A stretch of DNA of 64,000 bases from Marinobacter manganoxydans MnI7-9 (GTDB taxonomy: Bacteria; Pseudomonadota; Gammaproteobacteria; Pseudomonadales; Oleiphilaceae): assembly GCF_000235625.1 (NCBI RefSeq), contig NZ_AGTR01000053.1, positions 124,001-188,000 of the forward strand. The letters are read 5' to 3'. Shown piece after piece: positions 9,298 to 21,535 of this stretch. Position numbers and translations under genes: made by a program. How positions within the stretch are numbered: the first letter of the stretch is position 1; each line of letters opens with the position of its first letter. The notes under the pieces were generated by a model. The model made no database searches, was not told the origin of the DNA, and was given only the letters and a program-made list of their open reading frames with translations.

Positions 9298-12098
9298 TAC
9301 GCACTCTCCTGTTTGGGTTTAATCGCAGAATGGGGCGACAACCGGCCGACAGTCACCAGCGACAGAAGGGTAGCACCGATAACTGCCAGGTAGACGCCGA
9401 GATCAAAGATCAGGGCCGAGGCAACCTCGAACTTGCCCACCACCGGCCAGGTGATGTAATCGAAGGTGGATGTGAGGAACGGGTAGCCGAAGGCGAAACT
9501 GCCAAGCCCGGCAACCGTTGCGAACAGCAGGCCCAGCCCGATGACGTTGTGGTAGCGCAGACGGATTCGATCCTCTGTCCACTCCATGCCGCTGGCAATG
9601 TATTGGAGAATCAGCGCAATCGAGGTAATAAGACCGGCGATAAACCCGCCGCCCGGCAGGTTGTGGCCGCGCAGGAAAATGAATGCGGACACCATCAGGG
9701 CAAGCGGTAACATTGGCCGGGCAATCAGGCTCAACATCAGCGGGTGCGCATCCCGGGCCCATGCGTGGCCGGCGCCATCGCTGGGCGGTGGCGTCAATAC
9801 GGTGTCTTTGAGCATGGCGTAGATGCCCAGGGCGGCAATGGCCAGGACCGTGATCTCGCCCAGGGTATCGAAGCCCCGGAAGTCCACGAGAATGACGTTG
9901 ACCACGTTAGTGCCGCCTCCGCCCGGCTTGCTGTTCTCCAGGAAGAACTCGGAGATCGAGCTGAATGGCTGGGTCAGCATGGCAAGCGTCACCAGTGTCA
10001 TGCCAATACCTGCGACCGCCGCAATGGCCACATCGCGGAGACGACGTTTGAGAGGTGTTTCGACTGGCGTCCAGGGATGCATGTAGTAGATGGCCAGCAT
10101 CAACAGAACAATCGTCACCACCTCCACAGAGAGCTGGGTCATGGCCAGGTCCGGTGCCGAAAAGCGGGCGAAGGCCAAAGCTACGACCAGTCCTACAACG
10201 CTCAACAGTACCAGTGCATAGAAACGCTGTCGGTGCAGTCCTGCCGTTGCAAAAGCGCAGAGTATCAGCACAGCGGCCGCAATCGCCGTTGGCGCATCCA
10301 CCGGGCTCAGGCCGTTCTCACCGACAAAGACCCCCAGATCAAGCAATGGCATTGCTGCAACAGCGATCACACTGACAAACAGCAGCAGAGCGTAGCGCTG
10401 TAGCGAGCCGTTCTCCAGCCGTGAAGTCACGCTGTTGGCAAAGTCTACAATCCGCAGAACAACGCTCTCGAATACGGCCTTTTCATCGATTTCCCGGAAC
10501 CGTGCGTGAAAATCGAAAAAGCGCTGGCGTTGGCTGTACATGAGCAAACCGCCGGCAAAAGCGAAAAAACTCATCATCAGCGGGAGGTTGAAACCGTGGA
10601 ACGCCGCGAGTTGGTAATCCGGCACATTGCCGCCAAATGTGGCGGATGCCGCCATGTAAAGCAGCGGGCCGACCGAGATGGCCGGAAAGATGCCGATCAT
10701 GACGAGCGCAAACACGAGAATCTCCGCCGGGATCTTCATGTAACGGGGAGGCTCGTGTGGAGGGTAGATCGGAAGATCAACCGGCTTGCCGTTGAAGAAA
10801 ACGTCGTGGATAAAACGTGCGGAGTAAGCCACCGTGAAGACGCCCGCCAGGGTCGCCACGATTGGTGGCAGCCAGGCCCAGAGCCCCGGCAGGTTCAGCG
10901 CCAGTGATTCGGCGAAGAACATTTCCTTGCTCAGAAAGCCGTTCAGCAGCGGCACCCCGGCGTTCGATGCGGCAGCAACCATGGCCAGGGTGGCCGTGTG
11001 CGGCATGAAACGCCAGAGCCCGTTAATGCGGCGCATATCCCGGGTGCCGGTTTCATGGTCGATGATACCGGCGGCCATAAACAGGGAGGCTTTGAACGTG
11101 GCGTGGTTGATCACGTGGAAAATCGCCGCAACGGCCGCAAGCTGGGTGCCCATGCCGAACAGCAGGGTAATAAGGCCCAGTTGACTCACCGTTGAATAGG
11201 CCAGCAGGCCTTTCAGATCGTGCTTGAACATGGCGGTGTAGGCGCCCAGCAGCATGGTGGCCATGCCGGTAAAGCTGACCATGTAGAACCACTGTTCAGT
11301 ACCTGCCAGGGCCGGATACAGCCGGGCCATGAGAAAGATGCCGGCTTTGACCATGGTAGCCGAGTGCAGGTAGGCAGATACCGGTGTCGGTGCCTGCATG
11401 GCGTGAGGCAGCCAGAAATGGAACGGGAACTGGGCCGATTTGGTGAACGCGCCCAGCAGAACCAGGGTCAGGGCGACCGGATACATGGCATGAGCCTTTA
11501 TCTGGTCTCCGGCTGCCAGCACGTCATCAAGCTCGAAGCTGCCAACAATGTTGCCGATGATCAGGATGCCGGCGAGCAGTGCAAGGCCGCCGCCGCCGGT
11601 TACCGCGAGTGCCATCCGGGCGCCACGGCGGGCGTCCTGTTTATGGGTCCAGAAACTGATCAGCAGGAACGAGGTCAGGCTGGTCAGTTCCCAGAAAATC
11701 ATCATCAGGAGGAGGTTGCTTGAGAGCACGATGCCGAGCATCGATCCCTTGAAGCACAGCAGCAGGGCGTAGAACTTGCCGACGTTTTCATGGGCTTTCA
11801 GGTAATAGCGGGCGTAAAGAATGATCAGCAGCCCGATGATCAGGATCAGCAGAGCGAACAGCAGGGACAGCCCGTCCAGACGAAAACTGAAGGAGAGGCC
11901 GAGCGCGGGGAGCCATTCGTAGCTGTGCAGCACAACGCCGCCGTCAGCAAGGGTTTCCCAATGGGGGAAAAGGGCAGCGAGTGCGATCAACGCGGGTACA
12001 GAAGATGCAACGGCAATCGCCGTTCTGCCGCCCTGGGCGAACAGCGGTGCGGCTAAAGCACCCAGAAAAGGCAGTAAAACAACCAGCGGTAGCGACAT
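9297..12098 (-). CDS. mrpA: Fused Mrp antiporter subunit A-B
   Basis: A 933-residue fusion. Residues ~1-780 are MrpA: a NuoL-like core with Glu137 in IFWELTS, Lys220 in AFTKSAQFPFHFWLP and Lys251 in HSATMVKAG, then the MbhD/MbhE region ending in VDFRGFDTLGEITVL. Residues ~790-920 are a complete MnhB domain with LRGHNLPGGGFIAGL and LIFDLGVYLAVIG. Such A-B fusions are known in proteobacterial Mrp (Pha) systems. The gene heads an A/B-C-D-E-F-G operon transcribed away from fadH. The ATG lies 353 bp from the divergent fadH start. Confidence 0.94.
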   Translation of the reverse strand: MSLPLVVLLPFLGALAAPLFAQGGRTAIAVASSVPALIALAALFPHWETLADGGVVLHSYEWLPALGLSFSFRLDGLSLLFALLILIIGLLIILYARYYLKAHENVGKFYALLLCFKGSMLGIVLSSNLLLMMIFWELTSLTSFLLISFWTHKQDARRGARMALAVTGGGGLALLAGILIIGNIVGSFELDDVLAAGDQIKAHAMYPVALTLVLLGAFTKSAQFPFHFWLPHAMQAPTPVSAYLHSATMVKAGIFLMARLYPALAGTEQWFYMVSFTGMATMLLGAYTAMFKHDLKGLLAYSTVSQLGLITLLFGMGTQLAAVAAIFHVINHATFKASLFMAAGIIDHETGTRDMRRINGLWRFMPHTATLAMVAAASNAGVPLLNGFLSKEMFFAESLALNLPGLWAWLPPIVATLAGVFTVAYSARFIHDVFFNGKPVDLPIYPPHEPPRYMKIPAEILVFALVMIGIFPAISVGPLLYMAASATFGGNVPDYQLAAFHGFNLPLMMSFFAFAGGLLMYSQRQRFFDFHARFREIDEKAVFESVVLRIVDFANSVTSRLENGSLQRYALLLFVSVIAVAAMPLLDLGVFVGENGLSPVDAPTAIAAAVLILCAFATAGLHRQRFYALVLLSVVGLVVALAFARFSAPDLAMTQLSVEVVTIVLLMLAIYYMHPWTPVETPLKRRLRDVAIAAVAGIGMTLVTLAMLTQPFSSISEFFLENSKPGGGGTNVVNVILVDFRGFDTLGEITVLAIAALGIYAMLKDTVLTPPPSDGAGHAWARDAHPLMLSLIARPMLPLALMVSAFIFLRGHNLPGGGFIAGLITSIALILQYIASGMEWTEDRIRLRYHNVIGLGLLFATVAGLGSFAFGYPFLTSTFDYITWPVVGKFEVASALIFDLGVYLAVIGATLLSLVTVGRLSPHSAIKPKQESA

Positions 12099-15525
<3,427 letters not shown>

Positions 15526-15535
15526 AAGGGTTTGG

Positions 15536-15700
15536 TTAGCGGGAGGCTTTCAAGGCATTTGAAATCGCCTCGGCTTCAGCTTCAAGTACCTGACTTCGAA
15601 GGCTGTTTCCCTGCTGCAGTGCCTGCTCGATCTGCTTGCGCTTCATGTCGTACAGCCTGCTCAGAATCTCTGCCTGGCTTTGTCTGATCGGTGCATTCAT
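15536..15700 (-). CDS. Small hypothetical protein, 54 residues
   Basis: A short gene with a strong ribosome-binding site: GGGGAGG ends 6 bases before the ATG at 15700. The product begins MNAPIRQSQAEIL, is rich in Glu, Gln, Ala and Leu, and should form one long amphipathic helix, possibly a coiled coil. There is no signal peptide or membrane segment. It lies convergent with, and 10 bp from, the CNNM/CBS gene. I recognise no family. The Shine-Dalgarno site, the GC-rich codon pattern and the good fit to the gap support it being real. Confidence 0.6.
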   Translation of the reverse strand: MNAPIRQSQAEILSRLYDMKRKQIEQALQQGNSLRSQVLEAEAEAISNALKASR

Positions 15701-15810
15701 GGCGGACCTCCCCATAGTGACACCTGTCGGTATTCTTTACGTTTCAGGCCGAACATTGGCCTTCACTGGAAACCAATGCATAACCCGGGCCAGTCAGGAC
15801 CGACCAGACA

Positions 15811-16806
15811 TTACCTGACAAAGCGAGAGCGGTAGGCACCCGGTGAAAGCCCGGTATGTTTGCGGAACAGACGCGTGAAGGAACTCACGTCTTCGTAGCC
15901 CACCAACTGAGTGATTTCATCAATCGGTAGCCGCGATTTCTCCAAATGCTGACGTGCCACCTCAATCCTGAGAAGTTGTAGATACCCGGTGGGCGTGTCG
16001 CCAGTGGCTGCCTTGAATCGGCGAATCAGAGAACGCTCGGTGAGTCCGCTGAGTGAAGCCAGGCGTTGCAGGGTAACAGGGTCCCGGTAATGACTGTCCA
16101 GCCAGTCCTGCAGCTTCAGAATGGCGGCATCAGAATGGTAACGGCGAGCCTGCAAGGCACTATAAGGCGCCTGACTGGTCCGCCCCGCATCAATCACAAA
16201 CGCCTTCGCCAGCTCCCGCGCCACCTGAGCCCCCGCGTAACGTTCGACCAGATAGATCCCCAGATCCCACCAGGCCATGCCGCCCCCGGCACAGGCGATG
16301 TCGCCGTCCACCGTTACCAGCTTGTCCGGCTGAAGGTTCACCGCCGGAAAGCGCTGGCGGAACTGATGGCTGAAGCCCCAATGCGTCGTCGCCTGACGAC
16401 CATCCAGCAGCCCCGCCTCGGCCAGCATGAACGCCCCGGTACAGTTACTGGCTACCCGCACCTGCCCGGCGTCTGAAGACCGAAATTCGCTCAGCCATTC
16501 AATAAGCTCCGAATTCCCCGCCAGAACGACTTCGATAGGACCACCAATAGTCGGTATCACCACCAGATCGCTGTCGTCGCCACCCGGTAACAAATCGTTC
16601 CAGGCTCCGTCTGGCTGAATGGTCAGTCCGTTAATGCAGCGGCAGGGCGCTCCGTCCTTCGTCAGAAGCCGGGTTGTGAACCGGGGTGTCGGCGCTTCAT
16701 CGTTAATCCGCGCCCAGGTAACGCCGGCAAGACGGAAAAGATCAATAATGCCAGTGATGGCGCTGGCTAAAGCGCCATCAAAACCGATAACAGAGACCGT
16801 TCGCAT
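15811..16806 (-). CDS. GlxA-type AraC-family transcriptional regulator
   Basis: A 331-residue two-domain regulator. The N-terminal DJ-1/PfpI (class I glutamine amidotransferase-like) domain spans ~1-190, with SNCTGAFMLAEAGLLDGRQATTH around the nucleophile-elbow position. The C-terminal AraC double helix-turn-helix spans ~225-325 and ends with YEDVSSFTRLFRKHTGLSPGAYR. It is divergent from the acyl-CoA dehydrogenase/crotonase pair across 114 bp, which suggests that it controls them. The intergenic space contains a 10-bp palindrome CATAATTATG at 16844-16853. The inducer is unknown. Confidence 0.88.
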   Translation of the reverse strand: MRTVSVIGFDGALASAITGIIDLFRLAGVTWARINDEAPTPRFTTRLLTKDGAPCRCINGLTIQPDGAWNDLLPGGDDSDLVVIPTIGGPIEVVLAGNSELIEWLSEFRSSDAGQVRVASNCTGAFMLAEAGLLDGRQATTHWGFSHQFRQRFPAVNLQPDKLVTVDGDIACAGGGMAWWDLGIYLVERYAGAQVARELAKAFVIDAGRTSQAPYSALQARRYHSDAAILKLQDWLDSHYRDPVTLQRLASLSGLTERSLIRRFKAATGDTPTGYLQLLRIEVARQHLEKSRLPIDEITQLVGYEDVSSFTRLFRKHTGLSPGAYRSRFVR

Positions 16807-16920
16807 GCAAACTCCAAATTAGGTCATCAGTGGCAATGTTGACCATAATTATGTCATAAACGCCGGTTTCCAGGAAAAACCAGTTGTGAGAGGCTGTCGA
16901 CAATAAACAGGAGACCAAGC

Positions 16921-18723
16921 ATGACCGACACCCTGATCGACCGCCGCGACCTGGCGTTCCAGCTCTACGAAGTTCTCGATACCGAAAACCTCACCACCCG
17001 CGAGCGCTTCAGCGAACACAACCGCGACACCTTCGATGCCGTCATTGAAACCGCCGACAAGATGGCACGGGAAAAGTTTGCCACCCATAACAGCGCCGCC
17101 GACAAGGACGAACCAAAGTTCGTCAACGGCCAGGTCGAGATGCTGCCGCAAGTGAAGGAAGCCTTCGACGCCTATGCGCAGGCCGGCTTTATCGCAGGAC
17201 GTTACGACTATGAACTGGGTGGCATGCAGTTGCCTGAATCGGTCATGGCCGCCTGCAATGGTTTCTTCACAGCTGCCAACCCCGGCACCGCGGGTTACCC
17301 GTTTCTGACCACAGCTGCCGCCAACCTCATCCGGGTTTTCGGCAACGAACAGCAGAAAACCACCTTTCTTCCGAACATGCTCAGCGGTCGTTTCAGCGGC
17401 ACCATGGCCCTGACCGAGCCCCACGCTGGTTCATCCCTTGCGGATATCCGGACATCGGCGTCGCCCACAGATGAGGGGCACTATCTGATCAAGGGCGCGA
17501 AGATTTATATCTCCGGCGGCGAGCAGTCCATCACTGACAACATCGTTCACATGGTGCTGGCCAAGATCAAAGGCGCGCCGGCGGGCGTGAAAGGTATCTC
17601 CCTGTTTATCGTGCCCAAGTTTCTGGTGGATGATGAAGGCAATCCCACTGAACGCAACGGCGTCAGCCTCGCTGGCCTGATTCACAAGCTGGGCTACCGT
17701 GGCACCACCTCCACCGCCCTGAGCTTCGGTGATGATGCTCCCTGTCACGGCTATCTGGTTGGCGAGCCCCACCAGGGCCTGAAGTATATGTTCCAGATGA
17801 TGAACGAAGCGCGGGTAGGTGTGGGTTTCGGCGCCGCCGTGATCGGTTATCGCGGTTACATGCACAGCCTCGAATACGCCAAAGATCGCCTGCAGGGCCG
17901 TAGGGCCAGCGAGAAGAACCCGGAATCCCCACAGGTGCCGATTATTGATCACGCCGATGTCCGTCGCATGCTGCTGGCCCAGAAAGCCTACAGTGAGGGT
18001 GGTTTGGCTTTGTGCCTCTACGGCGCCCGGTTGATGGATGACCAGCACACCCATCCCGATGAACAGAAACGCCAGGAAGCCGGAAAGCTGCTGGACCTCC
18101 TCACTCCGGTGATCAAAGCATGGCCTTCCGAATATGGCCCCAAGGCTAACGACCTGGCTATCCAGGTATATGGCGGTGCGGGTTACACCCGAGAGTATCC
18201 GGTAGAGCAGTGCTGGCGTGACAACCGTCTGAACCCGATTCACGAAGGCACCAACGGTATCCAGGCCATGGACCTGCTGGGCCGTAAGATCTGGCAGGAT
18301 CAGAGCCACGGTTTGCAGCTGCTCATGCAGGAGATGCAGGTAGATCTGCAGGCAGCCACCACCGATCGTTGCCAGCAATGGGCCCTGTCCCTGAGTGAAA
18401 CCCTGCAGCAGGCAGTGAAGGTTACCCAAAGCCTGGGTAAATCCCTGATGGAAGGCGATCCCGACAAAACCCTGGCCAATGCCTCCTGCTACCTGCACCT
18501 GTTCGGGCACATTATGGTGGCCTGGATGTGGCTGCGTCAGGCCAATGCCGCCTCCCATGCCCTGGGTTCCGCGAATACCGATGATGAACGCAATTTCTAC
18601 CAGGGCAAACTGCAGGCGGCCCAATACTTCTTCCACTGGGAATTGCCAACCGTGGCTCAGGATCTGGTGCTGCTGCGCAATCAGGACGATACCTGCCTGA
18701 ACATGAAATCGGAGTGGTTCTGA
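16921..18723 (+). CDS. Acyl-CoA dehydrogenase, long form with extra C-terminal domain
   Basis: A 600-residue FAD-dependent acyl-CoA dehydrogenase. The catalytic core spans ~60-460, with the FAD/substrate segment ALTEPHAGSSLADI. The base-carrying motif HEGTNGIQAMDLLGRKI puts a Glu at the usual MCAD position. The last ~130 residues form the helical extension of the PF12806 type, found in long-chain FadE-like enzymes and in DmdC. It introduces the alpha-beta double bond into an acyl-CoA. Chain specificity cannot be read from the sequence; DmdC-like activity on methylmercaptopropionyl-CoA is an alternative. Its stop shares one base with the start of the crotonase gene. Confidence 0.9.
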   Translation: MTDTLIDRRDLAFQLYEVLDTENLTTRERFSEHNRDTFDAVIETADKMAREKFATHNSAADKDEPKFVNGQVEMLPQVKEAFDAYAQAGFIAGRYDYELGGMQLPESVMAACNGFFTAANPGTAGYPFLTTAAANLIRVFGNEQQKTTFLPNMLSGRFSGTMALTEPHAGSSLADIRTSASPTDEGHYLIKGAKIYISGGEQSITDNIVHMVLAKIKGAPAGVKGISLFIVPKFLVDDEGNPTERNGVSLAGLIHKLGYRGTTSTALSFGDDAPCHGYLVGEPHQGLKYMFQMMNEARVGVGFGAAVIGYRGYMHSLEYAKDRLQGRRASEKNPESPQVPIIDHADVRRMLLAQKAYSEGGLALCLYGARLMDDQHTHPDEQKRQEAGKLLDLLTPVIKAWPSEYGPKANDLAIQVYGGAGYTREYPVEQCWRDNRLNPIHEGTNGIQAMDLLGRKIWQDQSHGLQLLMQEMQVDLQAATTDRCQQWALSLSETLQQAVKVTQSLGKSLMEGDPDKTLANASCYLHLFGHIMVAWMWLRQANAASHALGSANTDDERNFYQGKLQAAQYFFHWELPTVAQDLVLLRNQDDTCLNMKSEWF

Positions 18724-19502
18724 TGGCTCTGGTAAATGTTGAGAAGAAAAATTACATCTTGCTGATCGGGCTGAACCGCCCGGAAAAAATGAACGCCATG
18801 AACCGCGAGATGTACCACCAGATTGCGGCGGCCTACCACCAGCTGGAAAACGACCCGGAGCTACGGGTCGGGCTGATGTACGCCGAGGGCGACCACTTCA
18901 CCAGCGGCCTGCAACTGGACGACTGGGCGGGTGTGTTTGCCAACGGCAAGGGCATTGAACCGGGTGAGGGCGAACTGGATCCCTTCCACATTACCGGTCA
19001 GGCGCTGACCAAACCCGTGGTCTTCGCCGCCCAGGGCATCTGCTTCACCTGCGGCGTTGAGATGATGCTCAACACCGACGTGCGCGTCGCGGCCAAAGGC
19101 ACTCGCTTTGCCCAACTGGAAGTCAAACGCGGCATCTTTGCCTGCGGTGGTGCCACCATCCGCCTCCAGCGTGAAATCGGCTGGGGCAATGCCCAGCGTT
19201 ACCTGCTGACTGGCGATGAGTGGACCGCCGATCAGGCGTATCAGTGGGGGTTGATTCAGGAACTGGTGGAACCCGGCGAGCAGTTCAACGTCGCGTTGGA
19301 AATTGCCGAGAAAATTGCCAGGGCGGCGCCATTGGGTGTCCAGGGCAGTCTTAAATCCTCAAAAATTGCTGTCAGCGAAGGGCAGGAGGCTGCGAAGCAG
19401 CGTTTGTTCCCGGACCTTCAGCCGGTTATGGCCAGTGAGGATGTAAAGGAGGGAATTCAGTCATTCCTGGAACGTCGAGAGGCCGCTTTCAAAGGTAAGT
19501 AA
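18723..19502 (+). CDS. Crotonase/enoyl-CoA hydratase family protein
   Basis: A 259-residue crotonase-fold protein. The ATG at 18723 overlaps the acyl-CoA dehydrogenase stop (TGATG), so the two are coupled. An in-frame upstream start is less likely. Glu133 in QLEVKRG sits at the first catalytic Glu of enoyl-CoA hydratase. The second position, expected before LLTG, is Arg159, and the usual GGG of the oxyanion hole reads TCG. It is therefore a crotonase superfamily member whose hydratase activity is uncertain; a thioesterase, isomerase or other CoA-ester reaction is possible. Confidence 0.82.
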   Translation: MALVNVEKKNYILLIGLNRPEKMNAMNREMYHQIAAAYHQLENDPELRVGLMYAEGDHFTSGLQLDDWAGVFANGKGIEPGEGELDPFHITGQALTKPVVFAAQGICFTCGVEMMLNTDVRVAAKGTRFAQLEVKRGIFACGGATIRLQREIGWGNAQRYLLTGDEWTADQAYQWGLIQELVEPGEQFNVALEIAEKIARAAPLGVQGSLKSSKIAVSEGQEAAKQRLFPDLQPVMASEDVKEGIQSFLERREAAFKGK

Positions 19503-19580
19503 CGGCTCAACTTGGTCAGAAATCACGGGTTTTAGCGCTTAAAAAGAAACCTGACTATATCGCCAGAGCTCAGGGCAGCT

Positions 19581-19678
19581 GACCGGGGTCCTCCTTCCGG
19601 GAGTGTGAGCAGCAAGGATGCTGCGATCAAGCCCCCATGGATGGGTTCACGGCGTCTCCCGGAAGGAAGACCCCGGTC
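19581..19678. repeat. Palindromic element copy 1 (arms plus 52-nt core)
   Basis: Left arm 19581-19603 and right arm 19656-19678 are complementary at 22 of 23 positions. The core, 19604-19655, contains hairpins GCAGC-AAGGAT-GCTGC and CCCAT-GG-ATGGG and a possible closing GTGA/TCAC pair. The element lies between the convergent crotonase and alkB genes, 78 bp after one stop and 54 bp from the other. The core is 52 nt, identical to copy 7 (62481-62590) except for two compensating dinucleotide changes. It reads in the reverse orientation relative to copies 2, 4 and 5. Confidence 0.9.
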
Positions 19679-19732
19679 GGCCGCCTGCACTCGAGCCTGA
19701 AGGTTGGGGCCCGAGCTGGCAGGTGGCTATAT

Positions 19733-21001
19733 TCAGGCAGCCTCGGAATTCGCGGATTCGCGGCGAGCCTTCGCTTCAGCAGCTACCTCAGCAGCGTAGT
19801 CCGCATACCTGGCCATCAGCTCCTCTTTCCGGTCCGGATCCCAGTTGATCTTGCTCAGATCCCCCTCGTAGTGGTCAATCACCCGCTTATCCATGGTTTC
19901 ATACCACCATTGCGGCAGGTAAGCCGGCAACAGCATCGACGCATAACCACCCGGCAACTGCGGCGCCTTCTCGAAATGCCTCAGGGCCTGGAAGCTGCGT
20001 TGTGGGTGGGCATGATGATCCGAATGCCGCTGCAACTGGTACAGGAACAGATTGGTCACAATATGATTGCTGTTCCAGCTGTGCTCCGGCTGGGTACGCT
20101 CGTACTTGCCGTTCTTGTCCTTCTGACGGAGCAGGCCATAGTGCTCAATGTAATTCACACTCTCCAGCAGGCTTGCGCCATACACCGCCTGGGCCGCCAG
20201 GAATGGTACTGCCCGTGGGCCGCAAACCAAGGTTGTCGCGCCAAAGAACCCGGCGCTCATGGCCCAGCCCTGCAACAACTCATTATCCAGGCTCCAGAAG
20301 CCCTTGCCTTTGCGGGCAAGCCGCGCCTTCTCAATCCTGATGGAGGATTTGATGCCACCCAGCACCGTACGGGGAAGGAACTTCCAGAAACTCTCGCCCA
20401 TGCGGCTGCTGGCCGGATCCTCCGGTGTGGCCACCCGCTTATGGTGGCCGAAGTTGTGTTCGACAACGAAGTGGGTATACCCGGTGGGCGCCAGAGCCGC
20501 CATCGCCAACAGCTTGTTCAGTCTGTTCGATTTGTGACCCAGCTCATGGGCCGTGTTGATGCCTACGCCATTGATGGCACCAACGGTAAGCGTCAGGCCG
20601 ATTTTATCGTCCAGGGGCGTATCCTTGCGGCTGGCCAGCCAGGCACCCATGAGGGTCATGGCGTACTGGGTCGGAATAAAGGCCTTCACGATCCGGTCGT
20701 AGTACTTGTCCCGTTCCAGGGTCTCCACTGCGGATTCCGGCGGGTTGCTCTGGTCCTCACCAATGGCCCTGTCCAGCGCCGGAATGATGCCGTGCACCAG
20801 AGCAGGGCCGGTCCAGGCCAGGGCTTTCAGTTTTTTGGGGGCCAGGGCGTAACCGGTCAGGGCCGCGAGCCCGATGCCCGGCAGGGCAGGGCCGAGTAAC
20901 CACATATAGCGTTTCGGATCCTTCCAGTTGCCAGTGGAGCCGGATTCGGCGGGGGAAACGACATTATGTGATTCCGGGTTGTCGTGGGTCTTGGCGTTCA
21001 T
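19733..21001 (-). CDS. alkB: Alkane 1-monooxygenase
   Basis: A 422-residue integral-membrane non-haem di-iron monooxygenase. All histidine boxes of AlkB are visible: HELGH at 152-156, HNFGHH at 182-187 and HSDHH at 326-330, plus NYIEHYGL (283-290), the alkane hydroxylase-specific motif. Hydrophobic helices cover ~33-140 and ~245-275. It inserts one oxygen atom at the terminal carbon of medium-chain n-alkanes, using electrons from rubredoxin and rubredoxin reductase, neither of which is in this window. The start at 21001 has GGGAGAA just upstream. A putative promoter and palindromes precede it. Confidence 0.96.
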   Translation of the reverse strand: MNAKTHDNPESHNVVSPAESGSTGNWKDPKRYMWLLGPALPGIGLAALTGYALAPKKLKALAWTGPALVHGIIPALDRAIGEDQSNPPESAVETLERDKYYDRIVKAFIPTQYAMTLMGAWLASRKDTPLDDKIGLTLTVGAINGVGINTAHELGHKSNRLNKLLAMAALAPTGYTHFVVEHNFGHHKRVATPEDPASSRMGESFWKFLPRTVLGGIKSSIRIEKARLARKGKGFWSLDNELLQGWAMSAGFFGATTLVCGPRAVPFLAAQAVYGASLLESVNYIEHYGLLRQKDKNGKYERTQPEHSWNSNHIVTNLFLYQLQRHSDHHAHPQRSFQALRHFEKAPQLPGGYASMLLPAYLPQWWYETMDKRVIDHYEGDLSKINWDPDRKEELMARYADYAAEVAAEAKARRESANSEAA

Positions 21002-21031
21002 TGTGTTCTCCCGTTCGGTGCGCGTAATGTC

Positions 21032-21060
21032 AATTTATGTCGGACAATCTGGCAATGCAA
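21032..21060 (-). promoter_or_regulatory. Candidate alkB promoter with operator-like palindrome
   Basis: Reading on the minus strand, TTGCAT (21060-21055) and TAAATT (21037-21032) are separated by exactly 17 bp. The spacer carries the perfect palindrome TGTCGGACA (21038-21046) directly against the -10. A second inverted repeat, AATGA-N6-TCATT, lies further upstream at 21095-21110. The hexamers match sigma-70 only partly (3/6 and 4/6), which would suit an activated promoter. The prediction is by eye. Confidence 0.35.
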
Positions 21061-21183
21061 CGACCGTCCAGCAGAGCGGGGCAGCTTGGCGTAAAATGAC
21101 AAATATCATTCTTTTGGCGAAATCCCGTTTTCTGAGCCAGACTTCGGGGAAAACAAGAATTCGACGGTAGTGAAGAATCAGCT

Positions 21184-21444
21184 ATGCCAAATTTTCCCTC
21201 CACTCCCTCCACTACGGCTTCGTACTCAGTTCAGGGTATGCTTCAGGAGTATCTGGGCTCAGGGCAACTGACCGAGGTGGTTTACCGGGACAGCGCCGGC
21301 CAGATATGCACGGTGCACGATGTTATTCGTGAGCTTTGCAGTCGCGCAGGGCAGGATTTCCTGCTGCTCGGACGAGGCACCATGCTCCCGCTCGATCATG
21401 TCATCACCATTAATGGCCGGCTGCTGGCAGGCAGCACTGGCTAA
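21184..21444 (+). CDS. Small hypothetical protein, possibly Rof/Sm-like
   Basis: An 86-residue protein divergent from alkB across 182 bp. There is no signal peptide or membrane segment. The middle and end, roughly VVYRDSAGQICTVHDVI and LPLDHVITINGRLL, are reminiscent of the small beta-barrel Rho-binding antiterminator (Rof) family, where a charged loop is followed by a LRLDRI-like strand. This resemblance is weak and is my inference. Nothing in the sequence otherwise shows function. Between this gene and the next, inverted CCAAAGG (21445-21451) and CCTTTGG (21470-21476) could form a hairpin. Confidence 0.5.
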   Translation: MPNFPSTPSTTASYSVQGMLQEYLGSGQLTEVVYRDSAGQICTVHDVIRELCSRAGQDFLLLGRGTMLPLDHVITINGRLLAGSTG

Positions 21445-21535
21445 CCAAAGGGTAATCGCCGGGTAATTGCCTTTGGGCCGGGCCTCGCCGTACCCTGTTT
21501 CGCGTTGTAAATATTTATCAACAGAGGGATATGGT

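Noticed and set aside
17431-18636. 401-residue minus-strand ORF opposite the acyl-CoA dehydrogenase
   Set aside because: Shadow frame; the sense gene is unambiguous.
19637-20899. 420-residue plus-strand ORF opposite alkB
   Set aside because: The minus strand carries all four AlkB histidine boxes. The plus-strand frame starts inside the palindromic element.
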